A DNA stretch of 64,000 nucleotides, taken from positions 1 to 64,000 of the forward strand of contig NZ_CABHOL010000056.1 of the NCBI RefSeq assembly GCF_902168135.1, written 5' to 3'. The notes under the pieces were generated by a model. That model was not told the origin of the DNA and searched no databases. It worked only from the letters and a program-made list of their open reading frames with translations. Position 1 is the first letter of the stretch. Each line of letters begins with the position of its first letter. Origin of the DNA: an uncultured Fluviicola sp. GTDB taxonomy: Bacteria; Bacteroidota; Bacteroidia; Flavobacteriales_D; Crocinitomicaceae. Below, piece after piece: positions 51,068 to 60,313 of this stretch. The translations under genes and the position numbers were made by a program.

Positions 51068-51760
51068 ATGAAAAAACCGACTCCCGGGAATACCGGGACC
51101 AGTTGCTATATTTTATCCGGTTTAGGAGCAGATGAACGTGTTTTCGATCAAATAGATTTCGGGACCTTCTCCCCTGTTTTCATTCCCTGGGAATCCGTTG
51201 ATCCGGAACAATCATTTGAATCTTATGTAAAACAGCTATGCATTCATGTAAAAGCTGAAAATCCGATTCTCATAGGCATTTCATTCGGTGGAATTATTGC
51301 TCAGGAAATGAGTACTTTGCTTACTAATTGCCCGGTCCTGATTATCTCCAGTGTAAGGGAACGCAATGAACTTTCTCCGTTTATGCGTTTCAGCGGAAAA
51401 ATAGGTCTGTATAAACTCATGCCTGTAAAACGAATACTAAAACCCAGCCGCATCAATTATTGGCTTTTCGGGACACGAACACATTCCGAAAAAAAGCTGT
51501 TGGATCAAATTCTGGCAGATTCCGACCCGGTTTTCACCAAATGGGCAATCCGCCAAATCACAAACTGGCAAAGAAAAGAACCTGTTCCTGCAAAAGTGCT
51601 TCACATTCACGGAGATGATGACCACATTTTTAAAATCGGTAACGTGCATCCGGATTATATTGTTCCCGGAGGAACCCATTTCATGACCGTTTCACAGCAC
51701 AAAGAGGTAAGTCAGGCAATACAAAATGCATTGGAGAAACTGGCAATTCGTAATTCGTAA
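51068..51760 (+). CDS. alpha/beta hydrolase
   Basis: This 230-aa cytosolic protein has the alpha/beta-hydrolase fold with nucleophile elbow GISFGG (Ser near residue 76), an oxyanion-type SGLGADERVFDQI N-terminus, Asp in HIHGDDDHIF and His in GGTHFM. The substrate is unknown. Its last codons (LAIRNS) come from the AATTCGTAATT repeat. TAACTTTT just upstream of the ATG is a possible -7 element. Confidence 0.8.
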   Translation: MKKPTPGNTGTSCYILSGLGADERVFDQIDFGTFSPVFIPWESVDPEQSFESYVKQLCIHVKAENPILIGISFGGIIAQEMSTLLTNCPVLIISSVRERNELSPFMRFSGKIGLYKLMPVKRILKPSRINYWLFGTRTHSEKKLLDQILADSDPVFTKWAIRQITNWQRKEPVPAKVLHIHGDDDHIFKIGNVHPDYIVPGGTHFMTVSQHKEVSQAIQNALEKLAIRNS

Positions 51761-51871
51761 TTGGGAATTCGTAATTCACACCGACCACTCATCCTCAAAA
51801 AACACTTTCGTCCAGTATTTAGTGGTATTCCTTCGAACAACTTATTAATTTAGTGAAATAATCTCTCATCT

Positions 51872-52648
51872 ATGATTCAAATTTCGCATCTCAGTAAATC
51901 TTTTACTTTAAACAGACAGCAAAAGAAAGAATTGGGAACTAACCAGAATTCCGTCCTCGCTGTAGACGATATCAGTTTCGAATGCCTTCCTGGTCGTGTA
52001 CATGCGCTTCTTGGCCCCAATGGAGCCGGAAAAACGACTACACTCCGCATGTTATCGACGATTTTCAAGCCCACTAAAGGCAGCATTGTCATCGATAATA
52101 TCGACGCTGTGAAAAATCCGCAGGAAGCACGCAAACATATTGGTTTTTTAACCGGTTCTGCAGGACTTTATGCCCGTCTAACTCCCAACGAACTCATCTC
52201 ATACTTCGGAGAGTTATACGGTGTTTCAAAGAACGATATTGAGATGCGTAAGAAGAAATTATATGATCTGCTCGATATGCACGATTTTCAGAACAAGCGC
52301 ATCGGGAAGCTGAGCACGGGAATGAAACAAAAAGTTTCTATCTGCAGGACCATGATCCACGATCCGCAGGTTGTCATTTTTGATGAACCCACCAGCGGTT
52401 TAGATGTGATTACAGCTGAAAATATTATCCAGCTTATTCGTGATTGCAAAAACCAGGGAAAGACTGTGATCTTTTCCAGCCACATTATGGGAGAAGTTGA
52501 CTTGCTCTGTGATGACATTACCATCATCCACAAAGGAAAAGTTTTATTTAATGATACCATGGAAGCATTCCGGGCACAGCAGCAGGCACCAAACCTGACA
52601 GCAGAATTTATTCGAATTGTTCACGACCAAAAAACTGAAACACGATGA
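51872..52648 (+). CDS. ABC exporter ATP-binding protein (NatA-like)
   Basis: This 258-aa ATPase has Walker A GPNGAGKTT near residue 50, the signature LSTGMKQKVS, Walker B VVIFDEPTSGLD and switch His in FSSHIM. The overall form matches NatA/ABC-2 type exporters. It ends inside the start of the permease gene (ATGA overlap), making one two-gene operon. NatAB exports Na+ in Bacillus; a sodium role here is only an analogy. Confidence 0.9.
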   Translation: MIQISHLSKSFTLNRQQKKELGTNQNSVLAVDDISFECLPGRVHALLGPNGAGKTTTLRMLSTIFKPTKGSIVIDNIDAVKNPQEARKHIGFLTGSAGLYARLTPNELISYFGELYGVSKNDIEMRKKKLYDLLDMHDFQNKRIGKLSTGMKQKVSICRTMIHDPQVVIFDEPTSGLDVITAENIIQLIRDCKNQGKTVIFSSHIMGEVDLLCDDITIIHKGKVLFNDTMEAFRAQQQAPNLTAEFIRIVHDQKTETR

Positions 52649-53835
52649 TCTTTACAGTATTTAAAAAGGAACTGCGCGACACATTGCGCGACCGCAGAAC
52701 GGTGATGATGATGATCGTCATCCCAACATTGGTTTTCCCGATGATCATGAGTGTATTCATGTCCGTATCCGAAAGTTTCCAGAAGAAAGCAGCGGAAAAG
52801 AAAGTGAAAATAGGATTGGTGAGCAACCAGGTAGGAAGCCTTGAAGCCGACTTACTAAAAGTTCCCGAAAGTCTTGGAAAAAAAGAATTCATTCCGTTTA
52901 CAGATACCGTTTCATTGATCCGGGCAATCCGCATGGATTCCATCCAGGTGGGAATTTACATTCCGAATAATGCCGAGCAGCTAAAAAGTGCCATGCAGCC
53001 GATTTCCGTTACTGTTTTCCATGACGGGACAGATCTGGGGATGAAAGAACGCGCAGATGCTTACGTAACTTATGTGCAGGAAAACTGGAAAAAGCAGCGG
53101 TATGCCGAGCTTAAAATTGACGAAGCAAAGATAACTCCGTTCATCCTGGAGCATTCCAATGTAGCTTCCAGTAAAGAAATGATCGGGAAACTTGCCGGCG
53201 GGTTCCTTCCCTATTTGTTCATTGCTTTCGGTTTTATGGGTTGTATGTTCCCTGCAATCGACCTGTTTACCGGTGAAAAAGAACGGGCAACCATTGAGAC
53301 ATTGCTGACCACTCCTGTTCCCCGCTGGAAAATCCTTTTCGGGAAAATGGGTGTTGTGGTACTATCCGGATTACTGGCTGCGACTTTCAATTTATTGGGT
53401 ATTTACCTGTCAATTGAAGTACTGAACCTGGTAAAAGACCCTGTTCTTCTTCAGGCAATTAAAGACATTCTTTCACCGACATTTATTATCATGCTTTACG
53501 CTTTGCTGATTCCGCTGATTACTTTCTTTGCCGGAATTATGATACCGATCGCTGTTCGTGCAAAGAGTTTCAAGGAAGCACAAAGTATTATTTCTCCGCT
53601 CAATTTATTGATTATTTTGCCTGCAATGGTCGGGTTTTTCCCGGGCGTAGAATTGAATGAAGTAACGGCATTGATCCCGGTTGTAAACATTGTTTTGGCA
53701 ACCAAAGAATTGATCGCCGGTACGCTTGAATGGCATTTAGTCGCCATGGCTTTCGGGGTGATGGTATTGCTGGCTGTCATTGCTGTCCTGTTTTCCTACC
53801 GTAAGTTTGAGAACGAAAACAATGTGATCTCTTGA
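52645..53835 (+). CDS. ABC-2 type permease (NatB-like)
   Basis: This 396-aa protein starts with the family KELRDTLRDRRTVMMM motif and a first membrane helix (IPTLVFPMIMSVFM), a long extracytoplasmic domain (~residues 45-190) and then five or six membrane helices, with GEKERATIETLLTTPV in the cytoplasmic coupling helix. It pairs with the ATP-binding protein just upstream. It is likely an exporter of ions or small molecules. Confidence 0.9.
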   Translation: MIFTVFKKELRDTLRDRRTVMMMIVIPTLVFPMIMSVFMSVSESFQKKAAEKKVKIGLVSNQVGSLEADLLKVPESLGKKEFIPFTDTVSLIRAIRMDSIQVGIYIPNNAEQLKSAMQPISVTVFHDGTDLGMKERADAYVTYVQENWKKQRYAELKIDEAKITPFILEHSNVASSKEMIGKLAGGFLPYLFIAFGFMGCMFPAIDLFTGEKERATIETLLTTPVPRWKILFGKMGVVVLSGLLAATFNLLGIYLSIEVLNLVKDPVLLQAIKDILSPTFIIMLYALLIPLITFFAGIMIPIAVRAKSFKEAQSIISPLNLLIILPAMVGFFPGVELNEVTALIPVVNIVLATKELIAGTLEWHLVAMAFGVMVLLAVIAVLFSYRKFENENNVIS

Positions 53836-53854
53836 TTTACAGCAAAGACGCTGA

Positions 53855-53886
53855 GGGCGCAAAGTTTTATCTGATTCTTTGCGCTC
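53855..53886 (+). terminator. probable terminator after the NatAB-like operon
   Basis: GGGCGCAAAG (53855-53864) and CTTTGCGCTC (53877-53886) form a stem with one mismatch and a 12-nt loop, followed by TTTCACTCTTT. It lies 20-50 bp after the permease stop. Confidence 0.55.
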
Positions 53887-53939
53887 TTTCACTCTTTACG
53901 GTTAAAATTGCCCTTATCTTCGTGAGATAAAAACAAGTC

Positions 53940-55712
53940 ATGTCGATACACCCGCATTTGGAACAAGCTGTTCAGGAGGAAATTTCTTATTCCCGAGCAC
54001 TTGCTGCTGAGAACCTAAAGGCTTCACCCAACGAATTGCGCAAACAGGGATTGAGTTTATTTCCTTGTGAAATTGCAGAGATTCGCAGTGGAATCGACGG
54101 TGACTTTTACCAGCTGGAAACTTCCTTCGTGATCAACAATGCTTTTTTCAGGAGAGGTGCCAGCGTTTTATTTTACATAGAGAACAAATCTTACAAAGCG
54201 CGGATTGTAGAACTGAATGCCTATTCCCTGCTCCTTTTCTGCAAAGAAGAATTGGAGGGAAATGTGCGGGAAAATCCGGTGCGGGTAGATTTCACTCCGG
54301 ATGACCGGACTTTGGAATGCATGCAGCTGGGATTGCGTTTCCTGAAAGAGCACAAACACCTGCAGGAATTTGAACGCAGTTTTCAAACAGAAAAAGAAAC
54401 AGCTTCTTTCGAACATCCGACACTCAACCTTTCCCAGCAGCGTGCTGTCGGTGCTATTTTGAGCCCGGATCCAACTGTTGTCATCCAGGGTCCTCCGGGA
54501 ACAGGTAAAACCCACACACTTTCCATTGCCATTGAAGAATTGGTAAAACGCGGAAAAAAAGTACTCATCACCGCTCCGAGCAATACGGCGGTTGACAATT
54601 TATGCAAGAAAATCGCAGCTGCTAAAATCTCACTTCTACGCGTTGGAAACGAAGAAAAAGTAGCTCCGGAGATAATGCCTTACACCATTGATGCTTATTT
54701 GGATTCCGGAAAAGCCGCTCAATACGGTCAAAGTTTGAAGAAGCAAATTCAGAAGGCCGAACAAATTGCCAACCGGCATATCCGGAATTATACCAAAGAA
54801 GCAGCAGACGAAAAACGCACGGCACGAAAAGAACTCCGTGAATTACAAAAAGAACTGCGAAAACTGGCACATGATTCGGAAGAACAACTGATCGAATCGA
54901 GTTCCGTCGTTGCAGGAACACCTGTCGGTTTATTCAACGAGCTTTCCAAAAACCATTCGTTTGATGTTGTGATTATGGATGAAGCAGGCCAGGCTTTGGC
55001 TCCTTTAACCTGGCTGACGGCAAGTTTCGGGAAGAAATTGGTATTATGTGGTGATCCGCAGCAATTACCGCCGGTTGTTTTGAGCTCAAAAGCAATTCAA
55101 TTAGGATTGAACAAGAGTTTACTAGAAACCGTTACGGAGTTCCAGCATCCCATTTTATTGAATGAGCAATACCGGATGTCCCCGGAAATTGTTTCAGTAA
55201 TCAACCCCTATTTCTACCAGGGACTTTTACAAACAGCGGCAGGAATGCCGGCAGGACAGATCCAGTTTATCGATATGGCCGGATTTGGAGAAGGTGAAAT
55301 CCAGAACGAAACTACCGGCAGCTTTGAAAACGAAGATGAGATCCGCATCATTCAAAAACTAATAGAATCAGAATCCCCTGACCCCAAACGGACGGTTATT
55401 CTCGCTCCATACTCTGCACAAATTGCGCGCCTGGAGAAAGAATTGGGAAGCGCATGGAAAGTCTCCACCATTGATGCCATTCAAGGCCAGGAACAAGAAA
55501 ACATTATTATTAGTTTCACACGTTCCAACCCGGATGGAATTATCGGTTTTCTCAGTGACTACCGCAGAACAAATGTGGCGGTCTCACGTGCTAAAAGAGC
55601 TTGCTATTTAATCGGTGACAGTGCTACACTGGGAAATGATCCTTTCTACTCTGAACTGTTGAATGAAATTGAACAATTCGGGGTTTACAGAAGTGCGTGG
55701 GAGTTTGAATGA
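53940..55712 (+). CDS. SF1 DNA/RNA helicase (IGHMBP2/SMUBP-2-like)
   Basis: This 590-aa protein is a superfamily 1B helicase: Walker A VVIQGPPGTGKTHT near residue 183, motif Ia ITAPSNTAVDNL, motif II IMDEAGQAL, motif III CGDPQQLPPV, motif IV LLNEQYRM, and motifs V-VI VSTIDAIQGQEQE and DYRRTNVAVSRA. An N-terminal OB-like beta barrel (~residues 50-110) precedes the ATPase core, with a coiled coil (~residues 255-310, KKQIQKAEQIAN). Bacterial members act on nucleic acids in repair or translation quality control; the specific role is not known. Confidence 0.9.
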   Translation: MSIHPHLEQAVQEEISYSRALAAENLKASPNELRKQGLSLFPCEIAEIRSGIDGDFYQLETSFVINNAFFRRGASVLFYIENKSYKARIVELNAYSLLLFCKEELEGNVRENPVRVDFTPDDRTLECMQLGLRFLKEHKHLQEFERSFQTEKETASFEHPTLNLSQQRAVGAILSPDPTVVIQGPPGTGKTHTLSIAIEELVKRGKKVLITAPSNTAVDNLCKKIAAAKISLLRVGNEEKVAPEIMPYTIDAYLDSGKAAQYGQSLKKQIQKAEQIANRHIRNYTKEAADEKRTARKELRELQKELRKLAHDSEEQLIESSSVVAGTPVGLFNELSKNHSFDVVIMDEAGQALAPLTWLTASFGKKLVLCGDPQQLPPVVLSSKAIQLGLNKSLLETVTEFQHPILLNEQYRMSPEIVSVINPYFYQGLLQTAAGMPAGQIQFIDMAGFGEGEIQNETTGSFENEDEIRIIQKLIESESPDPKRTVILAPYSAQIARLEKELGSAWKVSTIDAIQGQEQENIIISFTRSNPDGIIGFLSDYRRTNVAVSRAKRACYLIGDSATLGNDPFYSELLNEIEQFGVYRSAWEFE

Positions 55713-56319
55713 TTCCGAATTTAAATCTTAGAAAGATTACAAATATGAGCGATTTGGTCTTCTTCCCCTCTGACGGAGTCTGATACTCGTCAGACCTTTA
55801 TCCCCCTCCGAAGGGCGATTGACTAGTAAACAGCACAAAGCTCATTTATTTGATCAATCTTACTTTTTGGCATCGCCCCAAAAAGTAACAAAAAGCTCTA
55901 GGCCTCCCGAAATATCGGGACAAGTAGTACTAAAGAATCTGCAAACTACGGGTCTTTACACGAAAGCATTCGAAACTTGTCCGCCCCACTAAAGCGGTTC
56001 GGACTTCAAACAAAGAATGCTTTTTTTCGCTCCTCCTTCAGAAGACACCTTGCAGGTTTTCTTCAGTCTTCACCAGCGATGCTGGCTCTTCTTGTTTGCT
56101 ACGATTCTTCGCGTAAGGGCCATTTATTCTGATCCTCTTTCAATTGTAAAAAACAAGTGTGCCTTATAATACGAAATCACCCTCCGAAGGGAGAAACATA
56201 AGATTCACCTTTGAAGGATGAATTCTTCTTCAAAATTTAAGAAGTAAACAATTTTCTCTTTGCTAAGAGGATTAAAAAATTCCCCTTCGGAGGGGGACAA
56301 AGGGGGGATAGATATCCTG
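55713..56319. repeat. intergenic region with dispersed genome-type repeat
   Basis: This 607-bp stretch has no gene. From about 55855 it carries text such as TACTTTTTGGCATCGCCCC and AAAAAGTAACAAAAAGC, then GAAATATCGGGACAAG and a series of CTTCAGTCTTC-like segments, which resembles long dispersed intergenic repeats of Bacteroidota. CCCTCCGAAGGG and CCCCTTCGGAGGGGG palindromes occur at 55803, 56181 and near 56281. Frames at 56260 and similar are shadows. Confidence 0.6.
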
Positions 56320-57537
56320 CTACACAAAAAGCTGTGCCTTCTCCGTATAATCAATGATCTTGATCTGAATGTTTGTTCCCGGACCTTCAGCAGTCTTCTT
56401 ACCGATCATAAAACTTGCATCAATCTGTTCGCACAGGGATCGGATCAGTTCAAAACCGAGCCTGGACGGGTTTTCTTCTTTACCCGCTTTGATTCCCGGG
56501 CCATTATCTGTGACATCAATCTGAAGGGAATTACCGATTTGAGAAACATGGATCTTAACAATCAGCTTTTTATCGGGTATCGCGGCATGCTTATACGAAT
56601 TCGTTATCAATTCATTCATGATCAGACCAATAGGAACTGCTTTTGAAATGGGTAGAATCAGCTCCCCTGAATCTACTTCCAGAATAACGTCCGCATCGCC
56701 TCCAAAAGCGTGTTCTACATTTCGGATCAGTTCTACCATGTAATTCATCATATTTAAATTCCCAACTTTCGAACCCGAATACATTTGCTGATGCACCAAT
56801 GCCATGGAGTATACGCGTCCACGGCAATCTTCCAGAGCATCTATAACCTCCTGTGAGTCTGAATTGTTCTTTTTGATATTGATGAGGCTCGTTACAATAT
56901 TCAGGTTGTTTTTCACCCGGTGGTAAAGTTCCGCCAAAAGTAGTCGCTTCTCGTCAATAACATTCCGGATTTGTTCTTCCTGCCGGATATTCAGCCAGGT
57001 AATGACAGTAATCTGCATTAAACCGCAAAAGAATGCGAAGAGCCCGTTAAAGATTTTCAAAGCATCCATTGTGGTATCCGGAATCTTTATGGGGTAATAT
57101 TTCGGTCCGAAGATTACCAGTAAGCCAATGGTCAGGAAATAAATCGTGCACCAGATAATCAAATGCACAAAAGTCTCCCTTCTCCCATAAATCTGGACAA
57201 TCGAAAGTGTTAACGGAAAAAAGTACATTAATACATTACTTTCCAGCCGCATATAAATGGTGGCCACTCCCAGCAAATAAATACCAATTGCAAAAAACAG
57301 GTAAGAAGCCAGAATAAACTTTCCCTTGTAATTCAGCAAAAAGATGGTTGCTGCCAACCCCAAAACGACAAAAAGATGAAAATTCAGGAATTGAAACCCA
57401 ATGATTTGAAAAACGATAAAGGCAGCAATTACATTCAGGACTCCAATCAAACTTAGGAAATTGACCTTACGAACTAAATTTCCCTTCCATTCAGGTGTTG
57501 ACTCAGGCCATTTTAGTCCTAATTTATTGCTTATCAC
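56320..57537 (-). CDS. membrane sensor histidine kinase (HisKA_2/HWE-like)
   Basis: This 405-aa kinase starts at GTG 57537; no in-frame ATG precedes the first helix. About six membrane helices fill residues 25-185 without a large external domain. The phospho-acceptor region is LLLAELYHRVKNNLNIV (HisKA_2 type, His near residue 210), followed by HATPase_c_2 with IGLIMNELITNSYKHA, DNGPGI and LGFELIRSLC. No response regulator is adjacent, so it probably works with one encoded elsewhere. It is a monocistronic minus-strand gene. Confidence 0.85.
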   Translation of the reverse strand: MISNKLGLKWPESTPEWKGNLVRKVNFLSLIGVLNVIAAFIVFQIIGFQFLNFHLFVVLGLAATIFLLNYKGKFILASYLFFAIGIYLLGVATIYMRLESNVLMYFFPLTLSIVQIYGRRETFVHLIIWCTIYFLTIGLLVIFGPKYYPIKIPDTTMDALKIFNGLFAFFCGLMQITVITWLNIRQEEQIRNVIDEKRLLLAELYHRVKNNLNIVTSLINIKKNNSDSQEVIDALEDCRGRVYSMALVHQQMYSGSKVGNLNMMNYMVELIRNVEHAFGGDADVILEVDSGELILPISKAVPIGLIMNELITNSYKHAAIPDKKLIVKIHVSQIGNSLQIDVTDNGPGIKAGKEENPSRLGFELIRSLCEQIDASFMIGKKTAEGPGTNIQIKIIDYTEKAQLFV

Positions 57538-57637
57538 GCGTTTCAGTTTTGGCTAATATACCAACATTTTTTTTTAAAAATGCGGGTTATGTCAGATATG
57601 CTGTATACATTTGAAGCAAAATTAATAGACTCGATCC

Positions 57638-58336
57638 ATGCCTATGCAGAAGACCTTTTTACATGCTGTCTTACTTTTCACTTTTTTGTTTATCACCACT
57701 AGTGCTGATGCTCAACCATACGTGCTGGGAAATCGCAAACCTTACTCCTGGATGATCGGTGTAAGCTGGACAGCAGTAGAAGATGACGGTCGGGGATTAT
57801 GTCAGCCGTTTGACGTTGCGCAATCTTGGAATTACGAATATTTCCCAACGCGTATCATGGTCGACAAATACTTTAAGTACGGATTGAGCGCAGAGTTTTC
57901 CGGTGCGTTTGTTACTTACAAACCTGCCAAACTAATTAATGACACTATTGGTCGTTCCGGGGTATTCCTGTCACTTGACCTGAACTGCAAATACAGCTTT
58001 TATCCATTAATTACTCCACGCTGGCTGGATCCTTATGTTTCTTTGGGAATCGGGATGACGCAGCGCACACCTATGCCGGGAGTAACTGCTTTAACCGGAA
58101 ATATAGGTGTTGGGGTCAATTTATTCTTCTTCAGGGGCTTAGGCTTTCAAATCCAGTCTTCCGGGAAACTTGCCATCACAGGAGGAAATTTAGCCGGAGG
58201 AAACTACCTGCAGCACAATGTAGGTCTTGTTTATAAGTTCAACTCAGGCGCACGCGGAAGTGAGAATTTCAACAAGAAGCGCTATAAGTGGACTAACAAG
58301 AAACAGAAGTACAAAGGGAATAAACGCGGCGGATAA
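57638..58336 (+). CDS. outer-membrane beta-barrel protein
   Basis: This 232-aa protein has a signal peptide ending near ADAQ (ATG 57638 or 57644) and strand-rich text: SWMIGVSWTAVEDDG, RIMVDKYFKYGLSAEFSG, DPYVSLGIGMTQRTPMPG and LQHNVGLVYKFN. The final ~25 residues are strongly basic (FNKKRYKWTNKKQKYKGNKR), seen in some peptidoglycan-associated barrels. It looks like the small OmpA-N-type barrels of this phylum. The function is unknown. Confidence 0.75.
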   Translation: MPMQKTFLHAVLLFTFLFITTSADAQPYVLGNRKPYSWMIGVSWTAVEDDGRGLCQPFDVAQSWNYEYFPTRIMVDKYFKYGLSAEFSGAFVTYKPAKLINDTIGRSGVFLSLDLNCKYSFYPLITPRWLDPYVSLGIGMTQRTPMPGVTALTGNIGVGVNLFFFRGLGFQIQSSGKLAITGGNLAGGNYLQHNVGLVYKFNSGARGSENFNKKRYKWTNKKQKYKGNKRGG

Positions 58337-58341
58337 AACAG

Positions 58342-58413
58342 AATTATCAATGTCAGAATTATTAATTATCAAGTTGAGTTTTACTCCTCTTGATAATTTC
58401 ATCATTGATAATT
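58342..58413. repeat. nested inverted repeats between convergent genes
   Basis: Outer arms AATTATCAATG (58342-58352) and CATTGATAATT (58403-58413), and inner arms AATTATCAAG (58364-58373) and CTTGATAATT (58389-58398), are all perfect. They sit between convergent genes and probably fold into a long A/T stem that ends both transcripts, though no clean U-tract follows. Confidence 0.7.
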
Positions 58414-58418
58414 GATAA

Positions 58419-59645
58419 TTACCCTTTCAAGCCCATCATCAATAAATCAATATCCTTGTATTTCAGGTCGAAAACACGCCCCAACACTTCACTTACCAGG
58501 ATTCCTTTGTAGATATAAACACCGGAGCGGAAACCGTGGTCATTCCGGATCAGGTCCAGACATCCTCCCGATTCTCCCATATCCATCAGGATCGGGGAAA
58601 AGATATTGGAGAGTGCAAATGATGCCGTTCTGGGAACTCTCGAAGCAATATTCGGCACACAGTAATGAACTACTCCGTGTTTTACAAAAGTAGGATTGTT
58701 GTGATTGGTTACCCGCGAGGTTTCAAAACATCCTCCCTGGTCGATACTCACATCTACGATCACTGAGCCTTCTTTCATGTTCTCCACCATTTCTTCGGAA
58801 ACCACGCAAGGTGTTCTTCCCAATGGGGAGCGGATTGCACCGATTACCACATCTGCCCGCATGATTGATTTTGCCAAAACCTTCGGTTGTAAAACTGAAG
58901 TATAAATACGTGACCCCAAATCGTTCTGCAAACGGCGCAAACGGGATAAGCTGTTATCGAATACTTTTACGGAAGCTCCCAAACCTATTGCAGCACGTGT
59001 AGCAAATTCACCCACTGTCCCTGCACCGAGCACAACTACTTCTGTGGGCTGTACACCGGCAATGCCGCCCAGCATAATCCCTTTTCCTTCGTTGAAGGAA
59101 GAAAGTAATTCTCCGGCAATCAAAATGGATGTTGTTCCGGCAATTTCTCCCATAGTCCGGACAACGGGAAACACCCCCTGCTCATCACGGATATAATCCC
59201 ATGCAATAGCCGTTATTTTCTTATCGATTAATTTCTGAAGAATACTTTTCGGCTGAATACTTAATTGTAAGGCAGAGATCAGGGTTTGATGTCCTTTCAT
59301 CAGGTCGACCTCTTCCTCCGATGCCGGCGTGACTTTCAGGATGATATCACACTCAAAAATCTCTTTATTCGATGAGCAAAGCTCTGCTCCTGCTTCGGAA
59401 TATTCACGGTCGCTGAATTTACAGGATTCACCTGCACCTCTCTCCACACGTACGTCGTGTCCGTTAGCTACTAAAAATGAAACCGCTTCGGGAACCAGCG
59501 CTACACGCCTTTCCTGGAAACTCTGTTCTTTTGGGATCCCGATTACCAATCTTCCTTTTTTCTTAGCAATTTCGAGCATTTCCTCCATTGGAAGAATATT
59601 GCCCTCTTTCAAAAGTTGCTTGAGTAATTCCGGGTCCTTTACCAT
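58419..59645 (-). CDS. ald: alanine dehydrogenase
   Basis: This 408-aa enzyme has the AlaDh/PNT N-terminal domain (GIPKEQSFQERRVALVPEAV, with Arg and Lys substrate residues) and the NAD-binding Rossmann domain (VVVLGAGTVGEFATRAAIGLGA near residue 205). FVKHGVVHYCVPNIASRVPRTAS is the family's C-terminal catalytic segment. It converts L-alanine and NAD+ to pyruvate, ammonia and NADH. An extended ~30-residue N-terminus precedes the usual start (VIGIPKE), as in many Bacteroidota homologues. Single gene, no operon partner. Confidence 0.9.
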   Translation of the reverse strand: MVKDPELLKQLLKEGNILPMEEMLEIAKKKGRLVIGIPKEQSFQERRVALVPEAVSFLVANGHDVRVERGAGESCKFSDREYSEAGAELCSSNKEIFECDIILKVTPASEEEVDLMKGHQTLISALQLSIQPKSILQKLIDKKITAIAWDYIRDEQGVFPVVRTMGEIAGTTSILIAGELLSSFNEGKGIMLGGIAGVQPTEVVVLGAGTVGEFATRAAIGLGASVKVFDNSLSRLRRLQNDLGSRIYTSVLQPKVLAKSIMRADVVIGAIRSPLGRTPCVVSEEMVENMKEGSVIVDVSIDQGGCFETSRVTNHNNPTFVKHGVVHYCVPNIASRVPRTASFALSNIFSPILMDMGESGGCLDLIRNDHGFRSGVYIYKGILVSEVLGRVFDLKYKDIDLLMMGLKG

Positions 59646-59896
59646 AGTCTGTGTCCAATTTTAGCCAAACGAAGTTACGAAAAAAAGGAATATGAAATAG
59701 CGTTCCCAACAAAGACATTATTCAAAAATACTTCCTCATTCCATCCCTTAAAACAAGGAAAAAAATCGTCGGAACTAAAAATACAACTTATTAATTTTCA
59801 GACAACTAACTTGAAAAGTGTTCGCAAATTAGCGAACAAGCGAACAATAGAATTCTGAAAGCTTAAAATTTACATATTCAAGAATTCAAAAAGGTT

Positions 59897-60313
59897 TCAA
59901 TCAATGTGTACAATCCGTTCACCGGCATGATTCAACGTTATTTTCACCCTCATAACTTCTTCGGGCAGCAAAGGCTCAATGATCTCCGCCCATTCCACAA
60001 AACAAATCGCGCCTGAATACAGCATTTCTTCGATACCGGCATCCAGAGCTTCTTCCACAGAATTCAACCGGTAAACATCAAAATGCATGACTTCTCCGAA
60101 GTAAGGAGAATCGTACGTATTCACCAGCGAGTAAGTCGGGGAACCTTCCGGGGATTCTATGCCCATTGCACGCAGCACAGCTGTGATAAGGGTTGTTTTT
60201 CCCGAACCCATTTCCGCATAAAAAGCTACAACTTTTCTGTTTCCGAGTATTTCCAATAATTCCCTGGCAACAAACGGAACATCATCCAAATTATGTGCTA
60301 TCAATTCTTTCAC
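59897..60313 (-). CDS. tsaE: tRNA threonylcarbamoyladenosine biosynthesis ATPase TsaE
   Basis: This 138-aa protein has the TsaE P-loop (AEMGSGKTTLITAV near residue 35), then SPTYSLVNTY and the HFDVYRLNSVEEALDAGIEEML block followed by CFVEWAEIIEPLLP. It drives the TsaB/TsaD complex that makes t6A37 in tRNA. The start is GTG (60313), overlapping the porX stop by 4 nt, so it is translated after porX. Confidence 0.95.
   Translation of the reverse strand: MKELIAHNLDDVPFVARELLEILGNRKVVAFYAEMGSGKTTLITAVLRAMGIESPEGSPTYSLVNTYDSPYFGEVMHFDVYRLNSVEEALDAGIEEMLYSGAICFVEWAEIIEPLLPEEVMRVKITLNHAGERIVHID

Noticed and set aside
56260-56646. 128-aa frame opposite the histidine kinase
   Set aside because: It is antisense to the conserved kinase ATPase domain and begins in a palindromic spacer.
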